The notes under the pieces: model-generated
Database searches by the model: none
Seen by the model: the letters and a program-made list of their open reading frames with translations, nothing else
What the model was told of the DNA's origin: nothing
From: Nematopogon swammerdamellus
Taxonomy: Eukaryota > Arthropoda > Insecta > Lepidoptera > Adelidae
Length of the DNA: 64,000 bases
Assembly: GCA_946902875.1 (NCBI GenBank)
Contig: OX336345.1
Coordinates: 4,557,395 to 4,621,394 of the forward strand
Direction: 5' to 3'
Shown here: positions 22,541-33,538 of the stretch, piece after piece
Layout: every line of letters begins with the position of its first letter
Numbering within the stretch: position 1 is the stretch's first letter
Made by a program: the position numbers and the translations under genes

Positions 22541-22834
22541 AAACGGGGTAAGCAGAGTAATCGGTGTTGTGCTGCAAGTACTCTTGCAAATTACAGGACA
22601 ACACCGACCGCCACGTTTAGGAGAAGGACGTATTACAACAAGATAACTATCGTGCAGCAAAGTAAGACACAAAGACCCACCTGCTGCATGACTCGGTGGA
22701 AGGACCGTACCAAGGTGAGAGGTGGCTATCCTGTCGCCATTTTGCACGGCACCTTGTCATTATCCATTAGTCGCCTTTTACGACATGCACGGGGTGAGAT
22801 GCAGCGGGGCTATTCTTTTTAAGTACAGGCCCCA
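22541..22834 (-). mobile_element. Family B element, tail truncated
   Basis: On the minus strand it runs from AGTGTGGGGCCTGTACTT through GTCGTAAAAGGCGACTAATG and the CATGCAGCAGGTGGGTC block to CGATTACTCTGCTTACCCCG, where the E fragment takes over in place of the GTATGTATGT end. All main blocks are present. Confidence 0.85.
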
Positions 22835-23264
22835 CACTGAACAATTAAGTAAAGCAAAAGTATTTTCTATCTATCTACTATGCACGTAGAGATCGGCTTG
22901 GTAATACGAATAAAAAATGTTCACCAAATGTAGAGTCGAGCAGAGTCGCAGATGCGACCTACATTTTAACACGCAAAGCAATCATTGTACATACAACGCC
23001 AACAAATTACTCGTCATTAACGTATCAAGCTCCAATCGGGTGCAAATTACCAAGCTTATGACATTCGTAATGAATTATCCCAAAATTATCGTCTAAATTG
23101 AGGTAAAATTACCGAATCTCTTTCACTTGGCCCGCGGGCGGCTGTGGAGCCACTTACAACACGAAATTATGAGGCGCGAGATATACCTACAACTTGTCGT
23201 TGCATAGTAAATGTCTTAATAAGACTGGACTTATCTACTTAAGATGATTTGACAGTGTTTATCA
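22835..23264. other. Unassigned stretch
   Basis: No repeat or coding signal seen; mixed composition. Confidence 0.4.
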
Positions 23265-23695
23265 TCAATACTAATAATATAAATCTGTAAAGGATGGTCA
23301 TGGAGTAAGTTGTTTTGTTTTATGAGATATTGCGATTGTAGACTCTGTGTATGATACTAAAGCTTGTAGACTCTACATATGGTTGATACTAAAACTAAAT
23401 TGACGATTTTTAGAAGTATTTTCTGTATGTATGTATGTTCCTCCATAACTCTTAAACCGGTTATCCGAATTCGATGAAACTTAGAACATGCAGATTATAC
23501 TATACGTGACACAGCATAGGCTAAATAAAATTCAGTCCCGGTTACGTTAAGATTTGGATCTCATACAAACCGAATTGTTCCGCGCGCCGAAATAAAGATA
23601 AGTACGGTAGCGGGCTTAATTACTTTCTTCTTTTTAAATACGATGTATAAAAAAAATACGAATTTCACGCGAGCGAAACCGCGGGCAAAAGCTAG
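23265..23695 (+). mobile_element. Non-autonomous Helitron, 431 bp
   Basis: Starts TCAATACTAATAATATAAAT after an A and ends GAGCGAAACCGCGGGCAAAA then GCTAG, followed by T, as expected for insertion between A and T. Inside it has TGTATGTATGTATGTTCCTC, ATTCGATGAAACTTAGAAC and TTGTTCCGCGCGCCG, as in the truncated copy at 2936. A 30-base stretch (TTGTAGACTCT...) is doubled. It has no Rep/helicase gene, so it must have been moved by an autonomous element elsewhere. Confidence 0.85.
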
Positions 23696-23778
23696 TGTAT
23701 AAGAAATTTATATTTACATACTTTAGATTTTTTCTAATAATATGTAAGAATTTAGATACTTATTATGTAGTATTTATT

Positions 23779-24051
23779 TTACATTATTATTTTAATTAGA
23801 TTTAGATTAATCATCACCATTAGAACAACTGTCGGGTACTGCCAGTCCATGCCGTCAGTCATCATAGGCAAGTACTTATCGCTTTCTAAATTGACCCTTG
23901 GGACCACAGCATAAGGTGTATTTTCGCTTCGCACAGAGGTGCTCGCACTACCGCGCGCACCGCGACATAGTCCATTGCGAGTGTCTGGTGACGAGGTGTT
24001 CCTTTTCGTTAAACACGAATACAGTCGATGGGACCTTGTCGTTCTAATACG
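23779..24051 (-). other. Open frame continuing past the stop of the neighbouring minus-strand CDS
   Basis: After the TAA at 24052-24054, the same reading frame stays open for 90 codons. The first 70 codons look protein-like, with TSVRSENTPYAVVPRVNLES and DKYLPMMTDGMDWQYPTVV; the last 15 are AT-rich and look non-coding. It could be a C-terminal extension by stop read-through, a coding frame broken by one substitution, a sequencing error, or 3' UTR open by chance. I do not recognise the protein. Confidence 0.3.
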
Positions 24052-24236
24052 TTATTCTACGAAACGAACTTCTTGAGTGCTCGTGCCGCGCTGAGCGTTC
24101 GGATTCGAACCTGGTGCTGCTGGGAACGAGGCTGAGGAGTTGCCGCCGCCGTTCAGTGTGTCCCGCTCATCCTGCCCCATCTCCAGGTATGTGCCAGTTA
24201 TGTCCCCTTCATGATCTCCAGCCGCTTCAACTACCA
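24052..24236 (-). CDS. Possible small host coding exon, unknown function
   Basis: An ATG frame of 61 codons begins MVVEAAGDHEGDITGTYLEM, continues with a Gly/Asn/Ser/Ala/Pro-rich linker (NGGGNSSASFPAAPGSN) and ends STQEVRFVE before TAA. Codon use is balanced and unlike the AT-rich junk frames around it. An in-frame TAA lies just upstream of the ATG, so this ATG would be the first codon of the message unless an intron intervenes; the context is TCAATGG. A CpG-rich segment lies 150-300 bases upstream on the same strand and could be its promoter. I see no membrane segment, signal peptide or known domain, and it could be the 5' coding exon of a longer gene. No family is recognised, so the call rests on composition only. 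Confidence 0.4.
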
Positions 24237-24379
24237 TTGATCTCAACACAATTTACTCGTACAACATAACCCATCACACGGATCACGCACACAAGATTTA
24301 TCTGTCGCTCTCAGTACATTTCAGGGGCCAATCACTGAAGAGCCAATTGACAATCGATCGAGTCGAATCGAGAGATCGA

Positions 24380-24520
24380 CTTGAATGTGATATGAATTTG
24401 TGCGCGACGTGGCGTCGCGCGGCGGTGCGGCGAGGCGCGATGGCGGCTCCTAAAATATTATGTGTTTTCCGACCATTCAGTGTAGACAGAACGAATAAAG
24501 TGAAGCGCGATATGGCAACT
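24380..24520 (-). promoter_or_regulatory. CpG-rich promoter-like segment
   Basis: GCGCGACGTGGCGTCGCGCG, GCGGTGCGGCGAGGCGCGAT and GGCGGCTCC (a YY1/Pho-type GCCGCCAT core on the minus strand) stand out from AT-rich flanks. It lies upstream of the minus-strand ATG at 24236. No TATA box is evident. This is inference from base composition and position. Confidence 0.35.
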
Positions 24521-24536
24521 AGGCTTAACAGGAACA

Positions 24537-25139
24537 GGGTGTAATGATGGGTGCATCAGGTTATGTGGCTACATAACCTAGTAAGATTAAAAAAAAAATC
24601 TTTTGTCAGTTCATAGCTGGTATGGCGACTCGTTGACTGTTGGCGACGTCCAAGCCGGTTATCAAAGTAAAATGAATTGCAATTTGGTAGCAACTTTATA
24701 TGGAGAAAAAAGCTAGCGATTACTGTAAGGCAATGACTAATCAGACCAGAAATAGATCCATCCAGTAAAAGCCTATAGCAATGTATTAATTTTACTGAAA
24801 ATACAAGATACTCGATGTGGTGTATGCTAGTGAATTGATCCTCAGGCAATTCTTTTCATACGATCGTACCCGCTTATAACTCAGAAGCGTATTTCGGTAA
24901 AACATTGCCCCCATTAACCGAATATAACTCAAAACTGAACTTACGCGTAGCTGAACTTTCTCGTTCGAATGAAGCGGCTAATGGCATGGAAAGAGAATAC
25001 ACGTTTGTAACCTAATAATGTATTAGAAAAGTACAAATTTCTCAGGGATCACCAACATATAAGCATCTCTATATTATTTTGGTTAGATATGTTTACTACG
25101 TGGAATATAAATTTAAGGCAAACAAAAAAAGGCTACCTT
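24537..25139. other. Unassigned stretch
   Basis: No gene or family repeat; a 97-codon minus-strand frame at 24556-24849 lacks any recognisable feature. Confidence 0.4.
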
Positions 25140-25370
25140 CCTACATTACTAGGTGGTATGGTTCAACCCGCCCGGGTTGCTACCACCGCACTGAATGAAA
25201 CGTCGGTCAAAACGGCTATGTAAATAGTTCGTGTTTTCCGTCCAGTTCAGTGTAGCCGGCACGATCGAAGGGAAGCACTGACATGGCACCTAGTTCACCC
25301 GTTGTTATGGGCTGACATCACGGATGTTGTAGGTGATGTAGGCAAACGTGTCAGTTTCCATAAAAAAAAG
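25140..25370 (+). mobile_element. Family A SINE, core and tail
   Basis: Begins at CATTACTAGGTGGTATGG, the start of the core, and includes TACCACCGCACTGAATGAAA, CGTCCAGTTCAGTGTAGCCG, GGGAAGCACTGACATGGCAC and the tail with A run. The head is absent. Confidence 0.9.
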
Positions 25371-25526
25371 GCTCTCCGACTGTTGGTTATGCTGCTAAAA
25401 CATAGATTATTTATGCATAACTTGCGAAATTGTGGAATTTGATCATATTTGCTAAAAAGTTATTCAAATCACATTGAATGCTATACAAATAATCAGGTAC
25501 TTTGAATGTACCTTTTTTCAACACCC

Positions 25527-25630
25527 CGAAGGGAAACACTGACATGGCACCTAGTTCACCAAGGTGTTATTGGCTGACATCATGGATGTAGTAGGTGATG
25601 TAGCCATCGGTGTCAGTTTCCATAAAAAAA
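25527..25630 (+). mobile_element. Family A SINE, tail only
   Basis: CGAAGGGAAACACTGACATG, GCACCTAGTTCACCAAGGTG and TTTCCATAAAAAAA. It lies 157 bases after the previous A copy in the same orientation. A CCTTTTTT motif occurs on both sides and may be a short target-site duplication. Confidence 0.85.
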
Positions 25631-26386
25631 CCTTTTTTTGTGAAATTGATTTTAATTGCTGCCTACCCTGACTTGAACGTTCGTGCACGCTCCTATGGGC
25701 TAGACAGGGACGACTAATCTTTACGAGCCACGGCAGGACCATATCACGTAAAGATTAGTCATACACACACAGACACACACAAGCAACAATTAATCGTATC
25801 TAGTCAACAGTATATTCCACAAATAACGCACACTATGTAGGTACGCAGATTGTCAAAATTATTTCAGCGCCCCCAAAACTTTAGCGCCCAACTGGCCCCA
25901 GCGAACAATATCGAAATACGTCACTATACCATAATGGTAGGCGTATAAAGCCTTGCGGATTTGTGAGGCTAAGCACACTCGCGTCGTGAGAAGAAAAAAA
26001 TCGAATTAGAGCCAATTTGTTTCCTTACCCTTACCGAGAGCAATCCTCTTACCTGCAACTTTAAGACGTGATTGGCTCGAGTCGTGCCTCGGGGTAATAC
26101 GAGGATACGAAACTCGAACATAGACAATGTTGCATTTGAATTGATTTATTGTATGAATTATTTCTTTATTGGGCTAATTGACGATTCAATGAATGAATGA
26201 ACGGGTGCATAAATGAACGACTGAATATGTCAATACATGATTGACTATGAACGAATCAATACATGATTACTTTTCTTTATTACTTTGGTACAACAGGCGA
26301 AATTATTGCTAGTATTATTTTTTATTTTTATTTTTTTTTTTCGTGGTCTGGACGTATTTTTTTCTCTTCATTTTCGGCTTTGAATC
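25631..26386. other. Unassigned stretch
   Basis: No gene recognised. 26185-26270 contains an irregular array of AATGAATGAACG / GAACGA-like words, probably a decayed microsatellite. Confidence 0.4.
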
Positions 26387-26671
26387 TTTTTTTTTTTATG
26401 GAAACTGACACGGTTGGCTACATCACCTACAACGTCCGTGATGTCAGCCCATAACACCGGGTGAACTTGGTGCCACGTCAGTGCTTCCCTTCGGTCGTGC
26501 CGGTTACACTGAACTAGACGAAAAACACAAACTATTTACATAGCCGTTTCGACCGACCTTTCATTCAGTGCGGTGGTACCAACCCGGGCGGGTTAAACCC
26601 TACCACCTAGTAATATAAGAAGGGAGTCTATCCCTTAGTCGCCTTTTACGACATACACGGGGAGAGATGCA
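26387..26671 (-). mobile_element. Chimeric SINE: family B head joined to family A core and tail
   Basis: Minus strand: TGCATCTCTCCCCGTGTATG, GTCGTAAAAGGCGACTAAGG (B head, about 26629-26671), then the A core with CCCGCCCGGGTTGGTACC and the A tail ending at a 12-base A tract. The junction is at the same place as in the 1391 copy. The first 25-30 bases of the B head are missing. Confidence 0.8.
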
Positions 26672-26960
26672 ATCTATCTATAGTGAAGAAATAATGCTAA
26701 GAATGTTTTCTTTCAGTCATTGATTCTGATGAATATATGGAGAATTGAGAAGTTTTCGTATTTACATAGCGTTATGATTAACGTAGAAAAATATATTTTT
26801 TGCATCAGAGAATTATGTTGTATCTAAAAATATAATGAATGTTTATTATGCATACCTACCCAAGATTGATGTGTTTTTATATAAACAGACAGATATACAC
26901 GAGAAAGCTTTTGTGTTTCCTGGCGATGTTTCGTATTTTTGTTCCAGAAATATAGTTTGG

Positions 26961-27144
26961 GCGGCGGATGGCCTAGTGGTCTGGTCGTCGGCATCTCTTG
27001 CGAGAGGTCCGAGGTTCGAATCCGGTCGGCTTGTACCAACGAGTTTTTTCTGATCGAAAAATTTACGTACATACCTACACCCGCTGCTTCACCGTTCGGA
27101 ACCGGTGTAAAAATGTAGGCTTACTAGGCGGTAGGCTCAAATTC
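26961..27144 (+). mobile_element. Family C SINE, head and start of core
   Basis: The tRNA-like head has an A-box region GGATGGCCTAGTGGTCTGGT and a B-box GAGGTTCGAATCCGG. These are followed by ACGAGTTTTTTCTGATCG, AAAATTTACGTACATACC, TTCACCGTTCGGAACCGGTG and CTTACTAGGCGGTAGGCTCA. It then stops and runs into TCAAAGTCAAAGTCAAAAAC, another simple motif. As a tRNA-derived SINE, it would be transcribed by RNA polymerase III. Confidence 0.8.
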
Positions 27145-27479
27145 AAAGTCAAAGTCAAAAACATTTATTTGTAAACATGATTGCTGACATTTAAAATTCA
27201 CATCGTCAGTAAAATTTCCACAATAAATCTACAGCTGAATACAATAATAAACAAAATCTACAGCTAAATACACAATTAATATGTTCACACAATTTATTGA
27301 ATATTTTGTTTTGTTTATATATTGATTTATTATTTTTTGTTTTATAGAATTGGGTATCTGCTATACCTGTCGAAAAAACATATCCCTCTATCTTTTGTCT
27401 GTCTGCAATGCAAACGACCTGTGGCGCCATCTATTATTTAGTACCTGAACTGAATCTGTACTAATCGATTTGTTAGCAC

Positions 27480-27700
27480 GTTTCTTGTACGGTGACCCCT
27501 TTATTTTTTACTTTCTCCTTCTTTTTTTGGCATATCCGCCATAGTTAATAACATATTCTGTGAAATTTCAACCGTTCATACATATAACGGTTCAAACGAT
27601 ACAGCCCTCAGACGGACGGACGGACAGATAGACATATAGATAGACAGACGGCGTACGCTTATTAATAGGCTTCCATACGGATGGGGAACCAAAAAAAAAA
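27480..27700 (+). repeat. Family E repeat, partial
   Basis: GGTGACCCCTTTATTTTTTA, CATATTCTGTGAAATTTCAA, ACGGTTCAAACGATACAGCC, CTCAGACGGACGGACGGACA with (GATA/GACA) units and TTAATAGGCTTCCATACGGA. The TCGGACTCGCGC end is absent. Confidence 0.8.
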
Positions 27701-28115
27701 AATGGCCACCCGCGCATTCATAAACACCGACAGGCACACACAGTGAAGAACAATAAACCAAGTCTCCTTTAAGGCACAGAACAACTAAATATCTGCATAC
27801 ATTATCCGACCGCCTGAAAATGTATCCAGCATGACATAAAACACGGTCCACGAATGCCGGGGGTAACACGAGACAGGGCACATTGCCCACGGACAATGCG
27901 GCTCCCTATTGCATAGGCCCTAACTTGTGGTTTCAATGGACAACGTGCTAGGGACGTTAAGTTATTGTCACTACACTGCCTGCCTGCCTGTAGGCTGTAG
28001 GTTCGGTGCAGGGTGTGCGAAGAAACACGTACCACAGAAATGTCATTGAAATAATATTTTTTAGATACATAATTTTAATTGTATTGTTGTTGTATTGTTT
28101 ATTGATCATTCATAT
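27701..28115. other. Unassigned stretch
   Basis: Balanced composition between 27720 and 28020 with an open minus-strand frame, but no motif I recognise. Confidence 0.4.
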
Positions 28116-28216
28116 GGAAGCACTGACGTGGCACCAAGTTCAGCCGGTGTTATGGGCTGACATCACGGATGTTGTAGGTGATGTAAGCAACCGTGTCAGT
28201 TTCCATAAAAAAAAAA
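28116..28216 (+). mobile_element. Family A SINE, tail only
   Basis: GGAAGCACTGACGTGGCACC, GTGTTATGGGCTGACATCAC, GGTGATGTAAGCAACCGTG and a pure A tail. Close to the consensus suggested by the other copies, so probably young. Confidence 0.85.
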
Positions 28217-28719
28217 CTTAGACTGCGCTCGAACTTGTCACAATTTGTTCTATCCGGTTCGATTACACCCACGAAGAAGAACCGACAAGAAACTTCGCAG
28301 GGTATTTTTTTAAAACATATTTTTACAAGTATTTAGTGACTAGCCACATAATAACACCGCCCATAGTCTATTTAAAACACAGCTTGAGAGCAAGATGAAC
28401 AATTTTGCTGAGAGTTCTGACTACGAAGACTTATTAATTAAGTTAATCAGGTGTAAAGAGCCGAATGATGAAGTACTTAGATATAATACATATTTTCTTC
28501 TTCTTTTATATGTATGTATATTTATTAACAAACAAAAATATTGTAGGTATTGATTTAACCTTTAAATCCCAGTAATACTAATTAAATAAAATTAAACTAA
28601 TAAATAAATAAAAACTAAATACTAAGACTTACTGTAAGTAAAAAATATCTTCTTCTTTTATTATGTTTTGTGTTTAATTTAAGTTGTTATGTTTAATTGT
28701 TAATCTCAGTTTATAGTAT

Positions 28720-28944
28720 AACAAGCTGTGCCCGCGGCTCCGCCCGCTCTCATATTTCACTTCACTGCTAATCTCATAAGCCATTTAGCGTGATAGTAAG
28801 TAGCCTATAGTTGATGGGAAGAATCAAGCTATCCGTAGAATTTTGTTTTATTAAAATCGGTTCAGTGGTTCTCGAGTTATAAGCGGACAGACAGACATCT
28901 CAGACACTCAGACAGAAAGCAGACGTTGGATTTTATTATAGGTA
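28720..28944 (-). mobile_element. Helitron-like element, copy 1 of a near-identical pair
   Basis: On the minus strand it runs from CTATAATAAAATCCAACGTC through (CTGT) units and ACCGATTTTAATAAAACAAA to GAGCGGGCGGAGCCGCGGGC then ACAGCTTGTT. The GCCGCGGGCACAGC part is the Helitron 3' hairpin region, but the last four bases read CTTG, not CTAG. The copy at 36692 differs mainly by lacking 16 bases (CATCTCAGACACTCAG). Confidence 0.7.
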
Positions 28945-29094
28945 AGGAAAGGAAGGATAAGGAAGGAAAAGGAAATATTTCTTATGTAAATAAGTACCTA
29001 CCTAGTTACTGCAGTGGCGTGGCGTTCACACAATCCGATTCCTGCCGGCTTCCCTTTCAATACTATGCACGCAGTCAGTACGCACACTATTCTA

Positions 29095-29125
29095 TCAATA
29101 CACTAACTAGTAGTTAGTGTATTGA
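29095..29125. repeat. Perfect palindrome with 13-bp arms
   Basis: TCAATACACTAAC and GTTAGTGTATTGA flank the loop TAGTA. Confidence 0.8.
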
Positions 29126-29197
29126 ATTATTTATAATCTAGGTCCATCTGAAAAAAAAAACGCCTTGTGCACCTATAGCACTTGCTGAGATGGGTCC

Positions 29198-29389
29198 AAA
29201 GGGCGACAGGCTAGCCATCTCACTTTGGAACGGTCCTTCCACCGAGTCATGCAGCAGGTGGGTCTTCGTGCCTTACTTGCTGCTTGATAGTATCTTGTTC
29301 GAATCAATTCGAGTCCTTGCAGCACAACACCCATAACTCTGCTTGCCCCGATTGTCGGTATACAGCATGTGTTATGTATGTATGTATGC
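29198..29389 (+). mobile_element. Family B element, 5' truncated
   Basis: AAAGGGCGACAGGCTAGCCA, CATGCAGCAGGTGGGTCTTC, GCAGCACAACACCCATAACT and ATGTATGTATGTATGC tail. About 50 central bases (the AAACGTGGTGGTCGGTGTTG part) are deleted. Confidence 0.8.
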
Positions 29390-30041
29390 ATGTTCTGTAT
29401 AATTTTAGTTTTTGTTTATTATTTAGTTTTAGCTAGGTAATTTTATGTCAATCTTTCTTTCATTCTTTAAAAATGTATGAGTACGAGTATATCTCTGACA
29501 AAAAATACACTAGTAGAATAATTTAAATTAAATTTGTTCATTTGTATTGTAGTGCTACGCATGTAAGTCGCTTTAAAAATAAAATGGATTTATTAGTCAG
29601 TTAAAATCCCGATCGGGAACGAATTCCCTTTCCTTTCAACTTTCCATTTATCTAATAAAAGAAATGTAAAAGTTGCAGGCGTCGTGTTTGCATACAGCAT
29701 TCGAAATTAATTTTCACTCGGCCAACAAGTCGATGAACGACCCTTCCATTCTTTTAATTCTATGCATGCAAGTCGGTAGGTAACATGTTACAATACCAAG
29801 GCACTTAGAACGGCCTAATGTCTTGTGCGGTTTGCTCAGCGGACGAGGCTATCGGAAGGTACATGCGACTCCTGCCTGTAAGATATTATGCTCATATACT
29901 ATCCACTATATTATCGAATCTCAAACATCCAAAGGTTGACTGTAAGAAATCTCTGTAAGGGATAAGTCCGCCTTTGCACCTTATGTAAATTTTATAATGT
30001 ACTTGTTACTGTTTAATGTTTATTGGAGCGATAAAACATTT
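29390..30041. other. Unassigned stretch
   Basis: No gene. The end (29925-29985) carries the AAACATCCAAAGGTTGACTG / GGGATAAGTCCGCCTTTGCA segment that resembles 7558-7610, an old shared repeat next to the microsatellite. Confidence 0.4.
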
Positions 30042-30107
<66 letters not shown>

Positions 30108-30117
30108 GATCTATCTA
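30042..30117. repeat. (ATCT)n microsatellite
   Basis: About 18 nearly perfect ATCT units with a single ATCG interruption near the end. It follows directly on the shared AAGTCCGCCTTT repeat and a CGATAAAACATTTTCT motif, a common arrangement in which a retroposon tail seeds the microsatellite. Confidence 0.95.
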
Positions 30118-30141
30118 CTTATTTTCTGATATTACATTACT

Positions 30142-30420
30142 TTTTACCGACTTAAAAAAAATTAGGTTATCAATTCGACACGTATGTATGTAATATGGTT
30201 GGAATTGCACAATATCCGTATAAGTTAATCTATGTGGGTTTCTAAACAGGTGTGCCAAATTTCATAAGCGTATGTATGTTTGTATGTATGTATGTATGTT
30301 TGTATGTTTGTCCACGCATTACTCCGAAACTATTAATCGGATTGTAACTATTCTTTTGTTATTGGCTTACACTTACTTCAACTTAGGGAACAGTGCAACT
30401 TTCATCAGATATATTATGGA
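30142..30420 (+). repeat. Family J repeat with GTAT/GTTT run
   Basis: Starts ACCGACTTAAAAAAAATTAG, GTTATCAATTCGACACGTAT, then TGTGCCAAATTTCATAAGCG and a (GTAT)n/(GTTT)n run at 30270-30310 and CACGCATTACTCCGAAACTA. The order is typical of lepidopteran repeats that end in sequence matching CCAAATTTCAT..AA. I cannot fix the class. Confidence 0.6.
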
Positions 30421-30547
30421 CTTTTAAGTGTGTGCCAATCACTGAAAAAACACGTGTCGTCGCGTCGCTTTAACACCCAATTCTACGCAGAACTTGTTTG
30501 TAATATAACTAAAAAGAGTGAAATAAAAAACTGTTTGAAAAAACATG

Positions 30548-30686
30548 GCACCGACTTAAAAAAAAACAACAATTATAGATGGACCCCTTTTTTGCTTTTG
30601 TACTGCCTTCAACTCAAGGGCCCGAATATGAATACAAATATTATTTAACACTTTTCAGTTGTAGTTGTTTTTTTAAGTCGGTGCAA
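30548..30686. mobile_element. Small inverted-repeat element with J termini
   Basis: GCACCGACTTAAAAAAAAAC at the left and GTTTTTTTAAGTCGGTGC at the right form terminal inverted repeats of about 20 bases around a 100-base interior. The same terminal motif occurs at 30142 without a partner, so the unit could be a MITE or two facing J fragments. Confidence 0.5.
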
Positions 30687-31195
30687 ATTTTTTTTTCCCC
30701 ATATATCTTTAACTTTTCGAAAAAGACATTCGATCATCTTTACGCAATTCGATATAATTGCAGTTTAATTTCCTTCGTTACTCCTCCAGCGTCTATCAAA
30801 GCGAGGCAAAAGAAAACAATGCTAGAGTTCAAAGGTCGAGCAATTATAGCGAAATTTTATACCAAAGCCAGTGTGTGTTACTGTTGCGAGGTATAATTTG
30901 CCTTTATTATGCCTATTATTTCGGGCATGCGTAAACGTATGTAAAATAATGATTGTATGCGCGGATGAAAATGTTATTTTGGGATTAACGGTCACTTTCT
31001 AATATTGTTTTGAACAATGATAGAAGCGCGTGTGTGTGCTTTCACTTGAGTTCATATTACTGTTCTTAATACAAACTGACGTGGTTGTGTTAACGTGTAC
31101 CCCTTTCACAACCCAGAAAGGTAACGGGAACTGATATTGGTTTATGAAACGTGCGTAGCTACTTCAAGATCTTATTTTAGTATAAATTGTTAATA

Positions 31196-31450
31196 CACAC
31201 CACACGCCGTATTCCGACAATCAGGGTAAGCAGAGTAATTATGTGTTGTGCTGCAAGTACTCTACTAAATTATAACACAACACCGGCCACCACGTTTAGC
31301 AAAGTATTGCGACAAGATAACTATCAGGCAGCAAGTAAGGCACGAAGGCCCAGCTAGTGCATAACTCGGTGGAAAGACCACGCCAAGGAGTGAGGTGGCT
31401 ATCTTGTCGCCTTTATGCACGGCATCTTGCCCTTATCCCTTCGTCGCCCT
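31196..31450 (-). mobile_element. Family B element, 5' end missing
   Basis: Minus-strand order: GATAAGGGCAAGATGCCGTG, CCACCTCACTCCTTGGCGTG, TTACTTGCTGCCTGATAG, GTGTTGTGTTATAATTTAGT, CTCTGCTTACCCTGATTGTC and CGTGTGGTGTG. The first 40-50 bases are gone and it has several substitutions. Confidence 0.8.
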
Positions 31451-31777
31451 TGAGGTCAATCATTTTCCGTAAAACAATATTGAACCTGTCTCCAGTCTGT
31501 TGTTCACACACTGTAATGTGTGTATTGTGTAAATAAAAATAAGAAAATTAAGCAACAACCGAACACACCGGCCGACGAACTGTTAGCGCAGGAATTAATG
31601 ATACATTACACTTCACATATATTATTATTCACTCCAGACGAATTTTTCCCACAATTCGTGCGTGAGCAAAACATTTTATCCCAACTGTCGTTGTCAACCT
31701 GAGTATGTAATCGAAGTTTACCATAGGTTACCATACATTTATACCTACCTTCCATATTTTTTTTAAAGAAAGCTTGT

Positions 31778-31895
31778 GCGCCGGCTAAGCTACCAATACG
31801 GTGTTTAACGATGCCCATGTACTCTCGGTCATACGCGGTGGTTGCGAATGCCATGCCGACCTCATAAGGGCCTATTCACGCCTCTCTTGGAGAAT
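31778..31895 (-). mobile_element. Family H SINE, partial
   Basis: Diverged H tail: GTGCGCCGGCTAAGC, GGTGTTTAACGATGCCCATG, TCGGTCATACGCGGTGGTTG, CGAATGCCATGCCGACC and CCTATTCACGCCTCTCTTGG. It is followed by ATTT repeats. Confidence 0.7.
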
Positions 31896-33445
31896 ATACA
31901 ATTTATTTATTTATTTATTTAGGGTATATTCACTAAAGTATACTCAATTAGGCAAAAATAAGAACAGTTCTGTTACAGCTGTGATCGACATCACCTACAG
32001 ATATATAATATGATGTCGAATCATAACACATGTTGATAGCACACATAACACATTTTGAAACAGATGTTGTAGCAATCCAATCATTCCCCTGCCTTCTTTT
32101 TCGGCTACACTGAATTAGATTGCGTTGTAACCTTCATTCACGTAGACGCAGTGCGGTCGTATGAATCCAACACATTTCTGAACAATTTTATTACGGCGAC
32201 CGTTTTCGAAAACTTTAGAAAATAATTTTAATTAATTATAACCACCTCCAAGTACGTGTCGTGAATTCGGCAGGCACAATAATGTAAAACGTTACCTGAT
32301 TAAAATTAAATTTAACTTTAAATTTGTCAATGAAACTAATTGAAAGCTACTGCGTTCATTTCGATTCTATCAGAAACAAGTTTCGAAAATGTAAAGTGGA
32401 ATTAATAACATCAATGAGCTTTATTACCTAAATCCAAAATCCAACCCGCCAATACAATCGATCCAATCTGTTACTTAATTACAAAATTAACGTTCGAAAG
32501 CAAACCGCTAAATAAAATACGCAGAACTCATTTAACTTCTGTGCCGGTACCGGCAGCCGCAAACAACCCGCCAAGCCGCCAAGTACCAGTAGATCTATTC
32601 CAAGTTTAGAACGATGAAACTCGTATGTTGTGAAGGCCATGTGTGTGTATGTGTAGAGTGTAAATACCTGCCTACAAGCAACAACGCACTGATGTGTGTG
32701 CTTAATTACCCGTTCAGGACCACGCGACGCGATGGACGTCGCTCTCTGAGCGTAGGAGTGGTGTTATTGGCTGTGTCTGATCTTCCATTGAACATTTAGG
32801 CACGAGCGTCTTAAAAAATCGTTCCTAATAGTTAAAATTTTCTTAATGATTGTATTGTTATGAAATGCATCGATTCGCGTCGTGCCCCGAGCCGTGCAAC
32901 TTCATGACGAGTTCAGAACACGTAGCTGAAACAGTCGCTGGATACTCACAAACTAGTGCATATTAGGTTATTACGTACTTATTTGATACAGATAACGCTG
33001 ATGCGTGATGCGTGGATATGTAAGTAGTTGCTGGAAGTGCTAGCTGGGATTTTTAAAAAGAGATTGGAGAGGTTATGTTGAGCAGTGAACCTAAAAATGT
33101 CATTGACTTACTATTGACTGGCTGACGATAAAGCTCGCGCGATGCAATGTTCGTACTAAACTTGGAATCGAACTACTCTCGGCTCGGGAGCGCTGTAGTC
33201 GTCGGCTCACAAAACAAATGTTCGTTTCGTTTCATTAAAAAGTATGCAATCATTATGAAGAAAGCAAGCCTGTTTGATACTCGCCCGCCCGCGCCCGCAG
33301 CATTGCGGTCGGATATGAATAACACTGTATTATTTCAAATGTAGAGTAGTTAAAAGTATGTGTCTGACTATATTAGTGTTTTGAATGTAAAATTTGGTAA
33401 CGCATTTTTAATTCTTTCGGACTTCTATAGTTGAGCGTAAACTAA
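31896..33445. other. Mostly unassigned stretch
   Basis: 31955-32170 has scattered similarity to the family A tail (TCGACATCACCTACAG, TTTTTCGGCTACACTGAATT) and may be a very old copy. The rest is unrecognised; 33120-33350 is richer in GC but without a protein I can name. Confidence 0.35.
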
Positions 33446-33538
33446 CTGAGCGTGGTTTCGCTAGGAGAGGTGATTTTGGATCTACATCATTAGTCTAGGT
33501 ACAGCCACTCATGTTGGTTTACATAAAACCAAATTTTG
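33446..33538 (+). mobile_element. Family G SINE tail
   Basis: AACTGAGCGTGGTTTCGCTA, GGAGAGGTGATTTTGGATCT, TAGGTACAGCCACTCATGTT and GGTTTACATAAAA. It gives the best view of the G segment GGTGATTTTGG that is damaged in the 8393 copy. Confidence 0.7.

Noticed and set aside
24140..24190. A perfect splice donor (CCAG then GTATGT) on the plus strand at 24186
   Set aside because: All plus-strand frames before it are closed within a few codons, whereas the minus strand is open and protein-like.
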